A stretch of DNA of 64,000 nt from Pictodentalium vernedei. Lineage: Eukaryota > Mollusca > Scaphopoda > Dentaliida > Dentaliidae. The notes under the pieces were generated by a model. The model ran no database searches. It was not told the DNA's origin and saw only the letters and a list, made by a program, of their open reading frames with translations. Location: the NCBI GenBank assembly GCA_031216915.1, contig CM062289.1, positions 25,377,533-25,441,532 on the forward strand, given 5' to 3'. Positions within the stretch are counted from its first letter, which is position 1, and every line of letters starts with the position of its first letter. This document shows positions 1 through 10,360 of the stretch, piece by piece. Made by a program: the position numbers and the translations under genes.

Positions 1-770
1 AATTGGAAGTAGCAAAACATGGCTTAAGTTAAACAAACAATTCTCATTAAGTGGGTTTGATATTATTAGAAGAGATCGCCCCGTCCAAAAAGGTGGCATC
101 GTCGTTCTGCTAATAAGGCAAGAGAATCAATAGAAAACAATTCGGTGCAACCACCTCAATGCTGAAGTGATTGCAGCTGAAATTGAACGTGACCACAAAC
201 ACGTGGCCGTCATCTCGTATCAAAACAAACCGCAAGCAACAGTAGTCAGTAAAGTATTTGAATTCTTTACCAAAAAATAACAGTAGTCAGTAAAGTATTT
301 GAATTCTTTACCAAAAAATAAAGCACTGCATATTCGTGGGTGATTTTAATCCCAAACACCCGATATTCGGTTGCCATACGACTGAGACTAATGGTGACGC
401 CCCTTTCAACATCATTGAAGAACTCGTGGGAAATAACGACCAAGACGTAACATACATAAGCAACAACCCACTCCATCAATCACATCTAAACAGTCAGGTA
501 AACGGGATTACGGTTAGAGTTACAAAACGTATCAATTTTCTGAAAATGATCAGAGGTAAAAATTGGGGAGCAGACAGACGTGCTTCTCAAGCTTTACAAA
601 TCATTTGTACGCCCGGTACTAGATTACGGTGCCATAATAACAAATGACCTGAGCAAAACCAACATTCAGAAGGTACAGGGGGTTCACAATCATGCCCTGC
701 GCGTGGCACTATGCAAGCCCATATGGACAGCGATAAAGGAACTTCATGAGCTAGTATAAACAGAAACTAT
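1..770 (+). mobile_element. Jockey-clade LINE relic, 5'-cut by window edge, internally deleted
   Basis: The conceptual translation shows an apurinic-like endonuclease (FSLSGFDIIRRDRP, then GDFNPKHPIFGC near 340-375), as in Jockey-type non-LTR retrotransposons, where this domain nicks the target. From about 505 the reading passes straight into the C-terminal part of a Jockey polymerase ORF (RINFLKMIRGKNWGADRR, LYKSFVRPVLDYG near 510-625). The polymerase core with its FADD or YADD motif is absent, so a large internal deletion joined endonuclease to tail. Stops lie near 130 and 280, and a 41-bp tandem duplication (about 240-321) sits in the endonuclease. The element enters from before base 1. 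It is a dead relic; the clade rests on motif recall. Confidence 0.75.
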
Positions 771-1213
771 TGAAACGCGATTAAAAGACCTACAAAACAA
801 AACCCTCAAAAAACTTCAAGATAGTTTATTAATGGTAGAGCTGAACAAACACCGAACCCTTAACTGAAAAACAAAATAAGTCACAGAAAATTAAAATTAT
901 ACAATATAATTAAATTGTGTGCAGCCTGTGAGGATTGCCTCGCTACCTATCGAGTCAGTGAGGACTGCCTCGTAACTCTGCAGAAACGCGATTGAAACGC
1001 GATTAAAAGACCTACAAAACAACCCCTCAAGAGACTTCAAGATGGTGAATTAATGGTAGAGCTGAACGAACACCGAACCCTTAACAGAAAAACAAAATAA
1101 GTCACAGAAAATTAAAATTATACAATATAATTAAATTGTGTGGAGTCTTGGGATTGCCTCGCTACTGATTGAGAACTTTCAGATTGAGTCCGTGAGGACT
1201 GCCTCGCAACTCT
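771..1213 (+). repeat. Tandem duplication, ~222-bp unit, two copies
   Basis: The block starting TGAAACGCGATTAAAAGACC at 771 recurs at 993. Both copies run through an AT-rich stretch into GTGAGGACTGCCTCG near 958 and 1190. The unit covers the very end of the Jockey-like reading (RLKDLQNKTLKKLQ) and its 3' flank, so it probably duplicated the LINE 3' end. The copies differ by scattered substitutions and small indels, so the event is not recent. Confidence 0.8.
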
Positions 1214-2227
1214 GCGTGCGGGGAGTGGGCTCCGAAGAAGCACACCCATCGCCCCATCCATAGCAACAATCACACAACAGTCACAACATACAATAGCGGA
1301 TTTCTATCTCTCTCTGCCTATAACTTTTTTAATCGAATACTCGTAAATGTTCTTGAAACACTCCTATCGAGAAGACGTATGGAAAATGTAGACGAAGCTC
1401 AGGTGGACGTATTCCGTAACAACCTACCTTTCTGTTAACAAACACAGGAAACCACCAAACACCAAGCAACGATTGAAACAAGTTTGCCTGGCTGGGACCA
1501 GTGTATATTTGAAATAAATAAACATATGAACAAAGATATAACAGCCCTTTTAAGGGCTTTTGGGTATGCTTCTGTGAGTGTGCTGTCTGTGTTTAAGTTG
1601 TTCCCTCACGTCGCCCCGTCATCTGTTCCCCTGAAGGCAGACCAGATGGCCACGGCTCAGCATCCATTCTCCCTTATAGGCTGATGGATGACTCCCAGCT
1701 TTCAAAAACACATATTGGTGGATTTTTTCTTTTTTGTAACCGTTAAGGATAATCTGCTGGAGCTGTTCCCAAACCAGCGATTGTTTTGGTTTCTTTTTCT
1801 TTCTTTTTTTCTAAAATATCCTCTAAACTGCGATTTCTGTATTACCAAAAATATGCCCACCCCAACAAGCAAACATGGAGCATAACTATTGTATTTATGC
1901 AAAATTCCTAACCATCATCCAGTTCGACTTTCTCGGGGATCTTAACATACATTACTCTATTGCCAGTGCGCACACTCGAACCAAATAAGATTATTGGCTC
2001 TCGCTTCCGTCTCTCGTGGATTCATAAGCAAATAAAGCTATAAAGCAAATAAGGTTATTCGGGTCACAAGGTATTTCAATCCCACATCGTCTGTGTGCGC
2101 CTTCGGCGCGCTGAACCTTTTCAGTGATCTTCATTAACTATACCATTCTCCTGAATGAAATCGAACTGTTCTATTCTCTGAATATTTTCCAAGATATTTT
2201 ATCTACTATCCAAGATATTTCATCAAC
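1214..2227. other. Non-coding stretch, no gene seen
   Basis: I see no supported gene. A 16-bp stem-loop lies at 1543-1558. The rest is mixed sequence with a T-rich run at 1780-1815; short open frames here show no family signature. Confidence 0.5.
1543..1558 (+). other. Histone-type 3' stem-loop lookalike
   Basis: AGCCCTTTTAAGGGCT folds into a 6-bp stem with a TTTA loop, the geometry of the metazoan replication-dependent histone mRNA 3' hairpin (GGYYYU-UHUH-ARRRCC). Only the outermost pair departs (A-T instead of G-C). No histone coding sequence lies upstream, so chance or a detached fragment is the likelier explanation. Confidence 0.25.
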
Positions 2228-3350
2228 ATGACTGATAGTGCACCTAAATACTGTTTCAGCTGTGGTAAGGTGGTAGTCCGCTTGGCGGATCATGTAAGGA
2301 GGACTGGATGTGGTTTCTCAGATGAGAGGGGGCGCAGATCATGAGTGCGGATAGAGAGGAGAGGAAACGCCACGGTGAGGCAACAATTTATAGCATGAGT
2401 GATGTGTGCAAGGAGCTCTCCGGTAAGTTTTGTAAATTAGAGAGTAACATTTTATGTCTCCCTTCATGAAGTGCTGAGTGTCCTGGAAAAGAAATTCCAT
2501 AACGTTATTGTTGCTGATAAGGGAGCCAAACGCGTTCGTGACTTGTCTTCAGCCGAACTGACGGACCAAATAGTAGACAGGTTAGAGAGGAATATTTTAT
2601 CCTCTGAACTTGTAGGGCCTTTGCCAAGCACTTAGGAGGACAGAACATCCTCCTCTATTCTGTCCACTTCTGTGCGTGTAGTCTCGTATTGCTCGGACGG
2701 AGAGAGGTAAGCGCGTCACTGTTACTGTGCGTAGTGGCCTTAGTGCTTCAACAGAAGGGTCGAACCCATGCCATCAACCCATCTAGCCTAGAGGAGGGCC
2801 TGAATATGTGGCGTATTCGCTGATGACGCTACCGTCAGAATAGGATAGCGAAGAGAAAGCCCCAGTTAGGAAAAGGAAAGCTCCTGTACTGGAGTCGGAT
2901 AGTGAATGGGAGCGCTCGAGTGGGGAAGAGGGAAAAGCTCTTCTGCTGGAGAAAATGGGTCTAAGGCAGTGGAAGAGGGCGAGGTATGCAGCCCCAGAGA
3001 AGTCGGCTTTGTCGGGATCCCCCTCTCATCAGAGGCCGGAGATTCCAGCGATGCAGCTTCCGCTGTGTCGGTATAAAACCGCCTTCTGAGGGCTCATCGA
3101 AATCCAGTGATGAAAAGAAGGAGAAGCTACTCATTGTCCAGGAAAAAAGGAAATGTGGCACCTCTTCCACAAATTTATGATCAGGACCTCAAGACAAAGT
3201 TCGTGCGCTTAAGTGTGGACTTCATTGGAAGCAAAAACACCTGACCTTCGCCCAGCTGAAGGCTAGTCACAAGCAGTTTCTTCGGAGATGTATCCTACAG
3301 GAAAGACGGCTAAAATCACAGAAGTATAATCTAAAACTTCTGTAAAACAA
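2228..3350 (+). pseudogene. Decayed coding-like tract, family unknown
   Basis: A frame opening with ATG at 2228 reads CFSCGKVVVRLADHVRRTGC, a Cys-X2-Cys followed by His and Cys, zinc-finger-like in spacing. It stops near 2342. Further protein-like pieces follow in other frames: VRDLSSAELTDQIVDRLERN near 2540-2600, and a charged Glu/Lys/Ser-rich stretch at 2860-3180. The frames do not connect and no intron borders are convincing. It resembles the first ORF of a mobile element more than a host gene, but I do not recognise the family. Confidence 0.35.
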
Positions 3351-3464
3351 AGTGTATTAGGTGCTGAAGTCCGCATCACTTGTTTCTTGCGATTGGAATT
3401 TTCTTTTTCAATTACAACTTACAATAATACACCCTTCCCCCGTAGATAATATAAGCTATTGTGA

Positions 3465-3520
3465 TGACGATAACATGGTCTGAGGTTTGCAGCTTTAAAC
3501 CTCAGACCATGTTACCGTCA
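3465..3520. repeat. Palindrome, 24-bp arms
   Basis: The arm TAACATGGTCTGAGGTTT (3471-3488) is repeated in inverse at 3497-3514 around an 8-nt loop, and pairing extends outward with one mismatch to 3465 and 3520. It lies about 70 bp before the 18-bp minisatellite. Confidence 0.85.
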
Positions 3521-3583
3521 ATTCATTACAATAACGTAAGTGTTCCGATAAGATCCTACCCACAGCCAAAAACCCACATCGTG

Positions 3584-4345
3584 AAATGAAGAAGGCAACT
3601 TGAATGAAGAAGGCAACTTGAATGAACAAGGCAACTTGAATTAACAGGGCAACTTGAATGAAGAAGGCAACTTGAATGAACAAGGCAACTTGAATGAACA
3701 AGGCAACATGAATGAACAAGGCAACTTGAATAAACAAGGCAACTTGAATGCACAAGGCAACTTGAATTTAGAAGGCAACTTGAATGAACAAGGCATCTTG
3801 AATGAACAGGGCAACTTGAATGAACACGGCAACTTGAATGAACAAGGCAACTTGAATGCACAAGGCAACTTGAATGAACAAAGCAACTTGAATGAATAAG
3901 GCAACTTGAATGAACAAGGCAACTTTAAAGCACAAGGCAACTTGAATGAACAATGCAATTTGAATGAATAAGGCAACTTGAATGAACAAGGCAACTTGAA
4001 TGAACAATGCAACTTGAATGAACAAGGCAACTTTAAGGAACAAGGCAACTTGAATGAACAAGGCAACTTGAATGAACAAGGCAACTTGAATGAACAAGGC
4101 AACTGAATGAACAAGGCAACTCGAATGAATAAGGCAACTTGAATGAACAAGGCAACATGAATGAACAAGTCAACTTGAATGAAATAGGCAACCTGAAAGA
4201 ACAAGGCAACTTTAAAGAACAAGGCAACATGAATGAACAAGGCAACTTGAATGAAATAGGCAACCTGAATGAACAAGGCAACTTTAATGAACAAGGCAAC
4301 TTGAATAAACAAGGCAACTTGAATGAACAAGGCAACTTTAACGAT
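3584..4345. repeat. Minisatellite, 18-bp unit, ~42 copies
   Basis: The unit GGCAACTTGAATGAACAA is repeated head to tail with substitutions (ATG for TTG, AATAGG for CAAGG) and a few single-base slips. Because 18 is divisible by three, several frames on both strands stay open for long stretches (a GNLNEQ repeat on plus; FIQVAL- and SFKLPC-type repeats on minus). Internal stops on plus and the equal openness of opposing frames argue against coding. Confidence 0.95.
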
Positions 4346-4649
4346 AACAAATTAATAACAGTAAATCAACCTCTCGTTTACCCCCAATACGTCACTGGTC
4401 AACAAAAATCAATAACTTTGATAAAGGTGGTAGAAGAGATACTCCATCTGAGTTCAAATCATGAACAAATTGGAGTAACCTTGACCTTTGTGGGTTGTGG
4501 TTATATATCCATAGAATGAATGATCATTATGTAGCGCAATGGTTTCTCGTCTTGAAGGCGCGCAGGGACGGTTTGGGGCAAACCCCTTTCGACCCTTCTC
4601 TGAGGTTTTTTGAGTTTGATCACATATGCCGACCAAGATAGGAAGCAGT

Positions 4650-5500
4650 ACAGGAGGAAAGGTTGATGGTTATTAGCGCCTGTGTTTCCTTCGAGACCTT
4701 CTTGGGGGAGGTGGCTGGGATGGAGAGATCGTAGCTGCGTTAGGTGTTGTAGAACTGCTTGCTGTGTTAGATGGTTGTTTGTCGTAAAAAAGTTCTTTTG
4801 CTATTCTGAGTAATTCCTCGGAGGGCCTCTGATCTTCGTGGAACTTTGCCATCAGTTGTTGATGTTTTGCTTTCTCTCTTTCGCCTGTTTCTTTGAGCTC
4901 TGCCAAGAATTAATGATAGTCCTTTTTGCAGCTTCCTTGGTTGTCTCCTTGTCCTGGCTTTCTGGTAATGAAGGAAGACGCGAGTGGGGATCGGAGAGTG
5001 GCGCGAAAGCCACTTCCAAATTCCTCCCCAGTCTCCACAGGACGTTCCTCATCCAGCAGCACCGACTGGGGTGCCGGCAGTTGGTTGGGTTTATCTGTGG
5101 GGGTGGGAGGGAAATGGCGGCTGCTTCCGGCTCTTTCCTTTCCTCACCCTTCTCTCTCTTCTTATCCAAGAAAGCCTCCAGGCGTCAGGCATCCCTTCGA
5201 TTGGTCGACGTGCTCTTCTTATTCCTTCTTCCTCTTTTCTGGGCCGCTAGACTCCTTCGGGTGCGGACCAGTGTGAGAGGGGATCCTCCTATCAAAGGTA
5301 CTAACTCTCTCGCGAGGAAGATGGTGTGGTGTTCGTCTCTGTTCCAAACTCCAAAGTCAGCTGGACATTCTCGCCTTTCATTTGGATAATCCAGCTGAAG
5401 GGACGAGAGGTGTCCAGAGCTTTCTTGAGTTGACCAGGTATGTCCAGGTTCTCCATAGCAAACTGCATTTCACACCTCTTCACACTCTGAGATTAGAGGT
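4650..5500 (-). pseudogene. Decayed coding-like tract, family unknown
   Basis: On the minus strand three frames carry protein-like sequence in a consistent order: ENLDIPGQLKKALDTSRPFS near 5460-5390; a Pro/Glu/Lys-rich linker near 5170-4850; then a charged, probably helical segment ending in an Arg/Lys-rich tail (PPPPRRSRRKHRR) with a stop near 4673. Frame shifts separate them. Composition (acidic-basic helix, proline linker, basic end) fits a nucleic-acid-binding first ORF of a mobile element, but no family is recognised. It and the tract at 2228 flank the minisatellite on opposite strands. Confidence 0.35.
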
Positions 5501-5817
5501 GAAAGTGGGGTAATGATCACTAGCTTCGAAAAATCCGATATATAGGCATTGTGCATTCTGAATCTCCGCCCATTGTTATCATCTTTCAGTTATTTCACTT
5601 GGTGACGTCAGACGGTTACATAATAATGGCAGTGGAGCCATAAACAATAAAAAAAATAAACGAGCTCTCGTCCAATCAGAGGCGAAGAATCTAAGACTTA
5701 TTGGAACATAGATTTATTAATTACAAGTCTACCTTTCTATATCCCACACATTTAATCAAGATGTAACTGAGACCGGCCACCTCTGAAAGTATCATGACAT
5801 AACCATCCCCACGCAAA
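5500..5817. other. Non-coding stretch, nothing recognised
   Basis: AT-rich single-copy-looking DNA between the decayed tract and MITE A copy 1. Confidence 0.4.
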
Positions 5818-6041
5818 TTAACCCTTTGAATCCTAGCAGCCGCTTTTCCGGCCAGGAACATGATAGGTCATAACGTCATTAAATAGGATGCCTGTTCAGT
5901 AAATGTGTGGGGTAGACCAATCAATATTTTCAACGTGCAGCCTCGAATATTGATTGGTCTACACAAAATAATGAATATGGACTCTTCTAATTGCTGCTAT
6001 TGAATTAGCAAGGAAGATGCCACCAGGGTTAAAGGGGTTAA
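5818..6041 (+). mobile_element. MITE family A, copy 1 (piggyBac-like, TTAA)
   Basis: Starts TTAACCCTTTGAATCC and ends in a degenerate AAAGGGGTTAA, so a TTAA target is followed by CCCTTTGAA ends, the signature of non-autonomous piggyBac-superfamily elements. The interior has an inverted repeat around GACCAATCAATATT. One arm of the core is shortened here compared with copy 2. No coding capacity. Confidence 0.75.
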
Positions 6042-7270
6042 ATCCTCTCCTACAAGCATAATGGCAAAAACCACCATCACGCAAATCAAATCCCCAACAC
6101 GCATAATGGCAAAAACCACCACCACGCAAAGCAAATTCCCAACACGCATAAAGGCAAAAACCGCCACCACGCAAAACCAAATCCTTTACTACAAGCACAT
6201 TGGAAAAAACCACCACCACCACATCAAATTCTCAATACACATGATGGCAAAAGCCACAACCACGCAAAACAAATCCTCTACTACCAGCACAATGACGAAA
6301 ACCACCACCACACAAATCAAATCCCTAACATGCATAATGGCAAAAACCACCACCATGCCAACACAAATACACTACAAGCATAATGACAAATACCACCACC
6401 ACGCAAATCAAATTCTCAACATGTATAATGGCAAAACCCACCACCATGCAAAGCAAATCCTCTACTAAAAGCCTAATGGCAAAAATCACCACCACCAAAT
6501 CAAATCCTCAACACACATAATGGCAAAAAACAACATTATTTAAAACATGCATGACAAAAACGACCACCACTCAAATCAAATCCCCAACACGCATAATGGC
6601 AAAAACCACCACCATGCCAAAACAAATCCTCTACTACAGGCATAATGGCAAACTCCACCACCACGCAAATGGAATCCTCAATGCGCATAATGGAAAAACC
6701 GCCACCATGCAAAACAAATCCTCTACTACAAGCATAATGGCAAAACCCACCACCAATCAAATCAAATCCTCAACACGCATAAAGGCAAAAACCACCACCA
6801 CGCAAAAACAAATCCTCTACTACAAGCATAATGGCAAAACCACCACCACCAAATCAAATCCTCAACACGCATAATGGCAAAAACCGCCACCACGCAAAAT
6901 CAAGTCCTCTACTTCAAGCATAATGGCAAAAGCCATCACCACGCAAATCACATCATCTACTACAATTATAACGGCAAAAACAGCCACCACCAAATCAAAT
7001 CCTCAACACGCATGATGACAAAAACTACCATCACGCAAATCCTTTACTACAAGCATAAAAAACCACCACCACGCAAAACAAATCTCCGACACGCATAATG
7101 GCAAAAACCACAACTACCAAAAACAAATCCTCAACACGCATAATGGCAAAAACCACCACTACGCAAAAACAAACCCCCAACATGCATAATGGCAAAAACC
7201 ACCACAACGCAAAACAAATCCTCTACGACAAGTAAATGGCAAAAATCACCACCACTCAAATCAAATCCTC
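6042..7270. repeat. Minisatellite, 45-bp unit, ~27 copies
   Basis: Units contain CATAATGGCAAAAACCACCA and alternate between an AACACG and a TCTACTACAAG variant, suggesting a 90-bp higher-order unit. It abuts the TTAA end of MITE A copy 1. The length keeps a Thr/Lys-rich frame open in patches, which is not evidence of coding. Confidence 0.9.
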
Positions 7271-7916
7271 CACTTACTTCATGACTAAACCACTACAGCC
7301 ACTCAGTTCAAATACGGTGCAGTGAACTCAAAGGCGATATTTTCCGTGACGGGATCTGATAGAGATACGCTAATACCAATGCGTCAAACTGGATTAATAA
7401 AATATCGCGGAATCAATACCGAATCAACAAAAACAAAAAAAAAACAGTATTGGAAATTCAATGTTCTCACATTTATTACTTTTTAGAGGGGCTAGTTTCT
7501 ATAGTGTTGTGCTGGAAAAGCGGGCAGGAAATGTTGATCGGATCGTGACTCGGTCGCGATGCAATTGAAATTCTCTGACCGATTTGTGATCATCTTACTG
7601 TACTTAGAACAAATGTTAATATTAATCAAACCATCGCAACGAACAATTTTCAACAGGAATCACAGATTGTATTTCCAAATGAAACAAAATACTGCATTTT
7701 GATTGGCTGAGAGGTACGGTGTAACTTGCAATCCACAGTGGGTTTTTTTTAACACCGTGTTTAACCACAGTGTAAAAACAAGAATATACAAGAGCAAACT
7801 ATATGGCTAAAAAAGTGCCCATTTTTAATTATTAATTCATACCTTCTGCTCGGTTATGTTAGAACAAAAATAAAAATACAGGAAATTTAATATTTATGTG
7901 CAATGAAATATTACAG

Positions 7917-7969
7917 ATATGGATGTCATTGGAACTGGCTCATTGAGCCAGTTCCAATGACATCCATAT
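7917..7969. repeat. Perfect 53-bp palindrome
   Basis: Two perfect 26-bp arms face each other across one base. Each arm holds GTCATTGGAACTGGCTCA, and its CATTGGAAC is shared with the MITE B core. Confidence 0.9.
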
Positions 7970-8076
7970 TTGTCTGGTTTTATTTAAGAAACTTGCAAAG
8001 TCCAAAGTTTCTGTCAGTTTTTTCCCACGATATAGGTTAAAGTATTAAGTACACCAGAATTCTTGGAAATAAATCC

Positions 8077-8175
8077 GTTATCCTTGTGTTTTCCAGGGTG
8101 TATGAGAATTTACACCGGTTTGGGTTTCCCAAACCAGTGTAAATTCCCATAAACCCTGGAAAACACAAGGATAAC
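8077..8175. repeat. 99-bp palindrome
   Basis: Arms beginning GTTATCCTTGTGTTTTCCAG pair along about 47 bp with a few mismatches around a 3-nt loop (CCCAAACC faces GGTTTGGG). No terminal signature of a known transposon was found. Confidence 0.85.
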
Positions 8176-9320
8176 TAAAAGTATTTTCTGGACTAATTGA
8201 CACGAGCACATCGTTAAAAAATCCTAAATTGGGACAGACGTATGTACTATAGGATAAAATTTCTAATAAACTACTGCAGTAAAATTAATTTGAAAGTTCA
8301 AATGATTTACTATTATCGGCACAAGCGCGAGTTTAAAACAGAAAGTCCACATACTAGTAAATACAGTACATACGCAATCAGTACCACATGTCTTGTACCT
8401 GCACGTACCCGAAGCACCCGCTAACACGTACCACGATGAGAGCACGGTTGTGTTCTGTACCAATGCGTAATTTACACAATGATGGTGCATTTACAACCTC
8501 TGTTAACTTCACGAGCACCGAGTTACTAAGTTGGAGAGTCTGATAGTTCCGCGCCGCAACTCGGCGGTGATCTTTGGGTGCCTTCTGGCTTATTCCCATC
8601 CCGTGAAACTGTCCACCACGAAATTACCCAAGCTATTGAAAGTGTCGCTAAACACATATATAGCCTAAAACAGTTAAATATCTGTTTCTCGGCCCTCCAA
8701 CATGGTCCTTTGGACTACCGCATTCTTTCTTTTTATAACCAATGCAAACTTTAAAAACAAAAATTAAATGGTTTATGTCTGATATTTTCCTCAAGTTAAT
8801 AAAACTGATAAATTTGTCCCTTGAGTGCAACAAGGATTAGTATTGCATTCTTGCACTCAATGGAAGAAATATACCACCATCCATGCTATTCTGTGGATTA
8901 TGAGACCTGAAACATAAAACAAACCAAGAATATGAATTGTTGATAGTAAAGAAGTAATTAAAAAAAAAATTAAATAAAAAACTGATCGCCCGGCTGCCGG
9001 CCTGCCCGCCGCATGAAATTTATTTAAAAATTGGTCCGAGAAACAGAATATTTTTTATTTTTCGTGGGACCTAAACAAAGAAACAAATCGAGCAGATAAA
9101 TTGACCAAAGACGTGGTAAAATAGTATGGATGCGAAGTCTGGCGAACTGAACATTTAATAATGTCAGCTGTTGGTGTTAATTTTACTTCGTGTTGCGGAG
9201 AGGGGGTGGGGGATGGTATAAACTTTTATCAAAACCTGAACAGTTCAGTAGAAAATATATATTCTAAGGTAAATGTCCGCTCGTCAGGTATACCAATTCT
9301 CCATACTCGTACTCTTAACA

Positions 9321-9558
9321 TTAACAATTTGGACTCCAGCGGCCGTTTTTCCGGCCAGGTACATGATACGTCATAACGTCATTATATGGGATGGCTGTTC
9401 AGTCAATGTGTGGGGCAGACCAATCAGTATTTTCAACGTGCAGCCCGCGGCTGCACGTTGAAAATACTGATTGGTCTACCCCAAATAATGAATATGGACT
9501 CTTCTAATTGCTGCCATTGAGCTGGCATGGAAGACGCCACTAGATTTCAAAGGGTTAA
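9321..9558 (+). mobile_element. MITE family A, copy 2
   Basis: Flanked by TTAA at 9321 and 9555. It ends TTTCAAAGGGTTAA and carries the full core palindrome: GACCAATCAGTATTTTCAAC faces its inverse across GCAGCCCGCGGCTGC. The subterminal GGCCGTTTTTCCGGCC is a further small palindrome shared with copies 1 and 3. Confidence 0.8.
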
Positions 9559-10020
9559 GCAGAAGTTTGGGGGTTCCATCTTTTTCTTCTCACATCTCGA
9601 AATTTACCCTACCTTTGTACCTATTTTATTTCTTAATAACAGCGTGAACACATACCTCTGAACCGTGAAGTACACGAACCATAACTTTTCGCTGAGTGGA
9701 ACAACCGGTGAGGCGAAGAAACGTAAATCGACCGCCAATACACAGTTCCGTGATATTTCTAATGGCCAATTAGCACCTTACATTCATCGAGATATTTCTT
9801 TGACCATTTTGATATTGTTAATTGCTCATTTTCCGGGTGCCTAAGCCTTCAAAAAGTACTCAGTGTGCTAAATATATTGGCATCCACGGTTATTTTTTCA
9901 GTGTCCTAACTTCATTAACCAGAGAAACTTATTGCATCAAAATCTCGTTGACATAAATGTGACAATTACTGATCTTCTTTTTGGAACTGCAGAAATGATC
10001 CGCGAAGAAAATGAAATCAT
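9559..10020. other. Non-coding stretch, nothing recognised
   Basis: Single-copy-looking DNA before the (TA)n tract that marks the left border of the first foldback element. Confidence 0.4.
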
Positions 10021-10045
10021 TATATATATATATATATATATATAT

Positions 10046-10360
10046 GGGATCGGATAAACCGTGAGTAACCTGATGGCAGGGAGGGCAGGGAGGGCAGGGA
10101 GGGCAGGCTGGCATACCAGCCATTATAATATATATATTATTTTTTTCTTTTTTTTTCTTTCCCGAATATAATTCACCTAATGACTATTAACTGCGAGTTG
10201 TTCTGCTTCCGTCTTCTGTCCGTCTGTATGTCCGTCCGCAATTACCAGCTGTCAGGGAGGTAGAGAGGGCTGGATGGTATGCCATCCATTGTAATGTATA
10301 TATTGTGTGAAGAAAATTCTCCATGTGTATGATTCATCTAATAACTGTTGGTTAGCAAGC
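10046..10360 (+). repeat. Left terminal inverted repeat of giant element 1
   Basis: About 310 bp. It holds two diverged versions of one module, each with a 16-bp hairpin: GGCTGGCATACCAGCC at about 10108 and GGATGGTATGCCATCC at about 10272. The first is preceded by four copies of AGGGAGGGC, against one in the right terminus, a local expansion. Confidence 0.85.

Larger units (their letters stand above)
7271..9320. other. Non-coding stretch with two palindromes
   Basis: No gene is supported. Apart from palindromes at 7917 and 8077 it is AT-rich sequence without recognisable domains; short frames near 8260-8830 match nothing known to me. Confidence 0.5.

Noticed and set aside
3495-4519. Long open frames on both strands through the 18-bp array
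   Set aside because: They exist only because the unit is divisible by three; opposing strands are equally open and the peptide is a monotonous hexamer.
6061-7098. Thr/Lys/His-rich open frames
   Set aside because: Readings of the 45-bp minisatellite.
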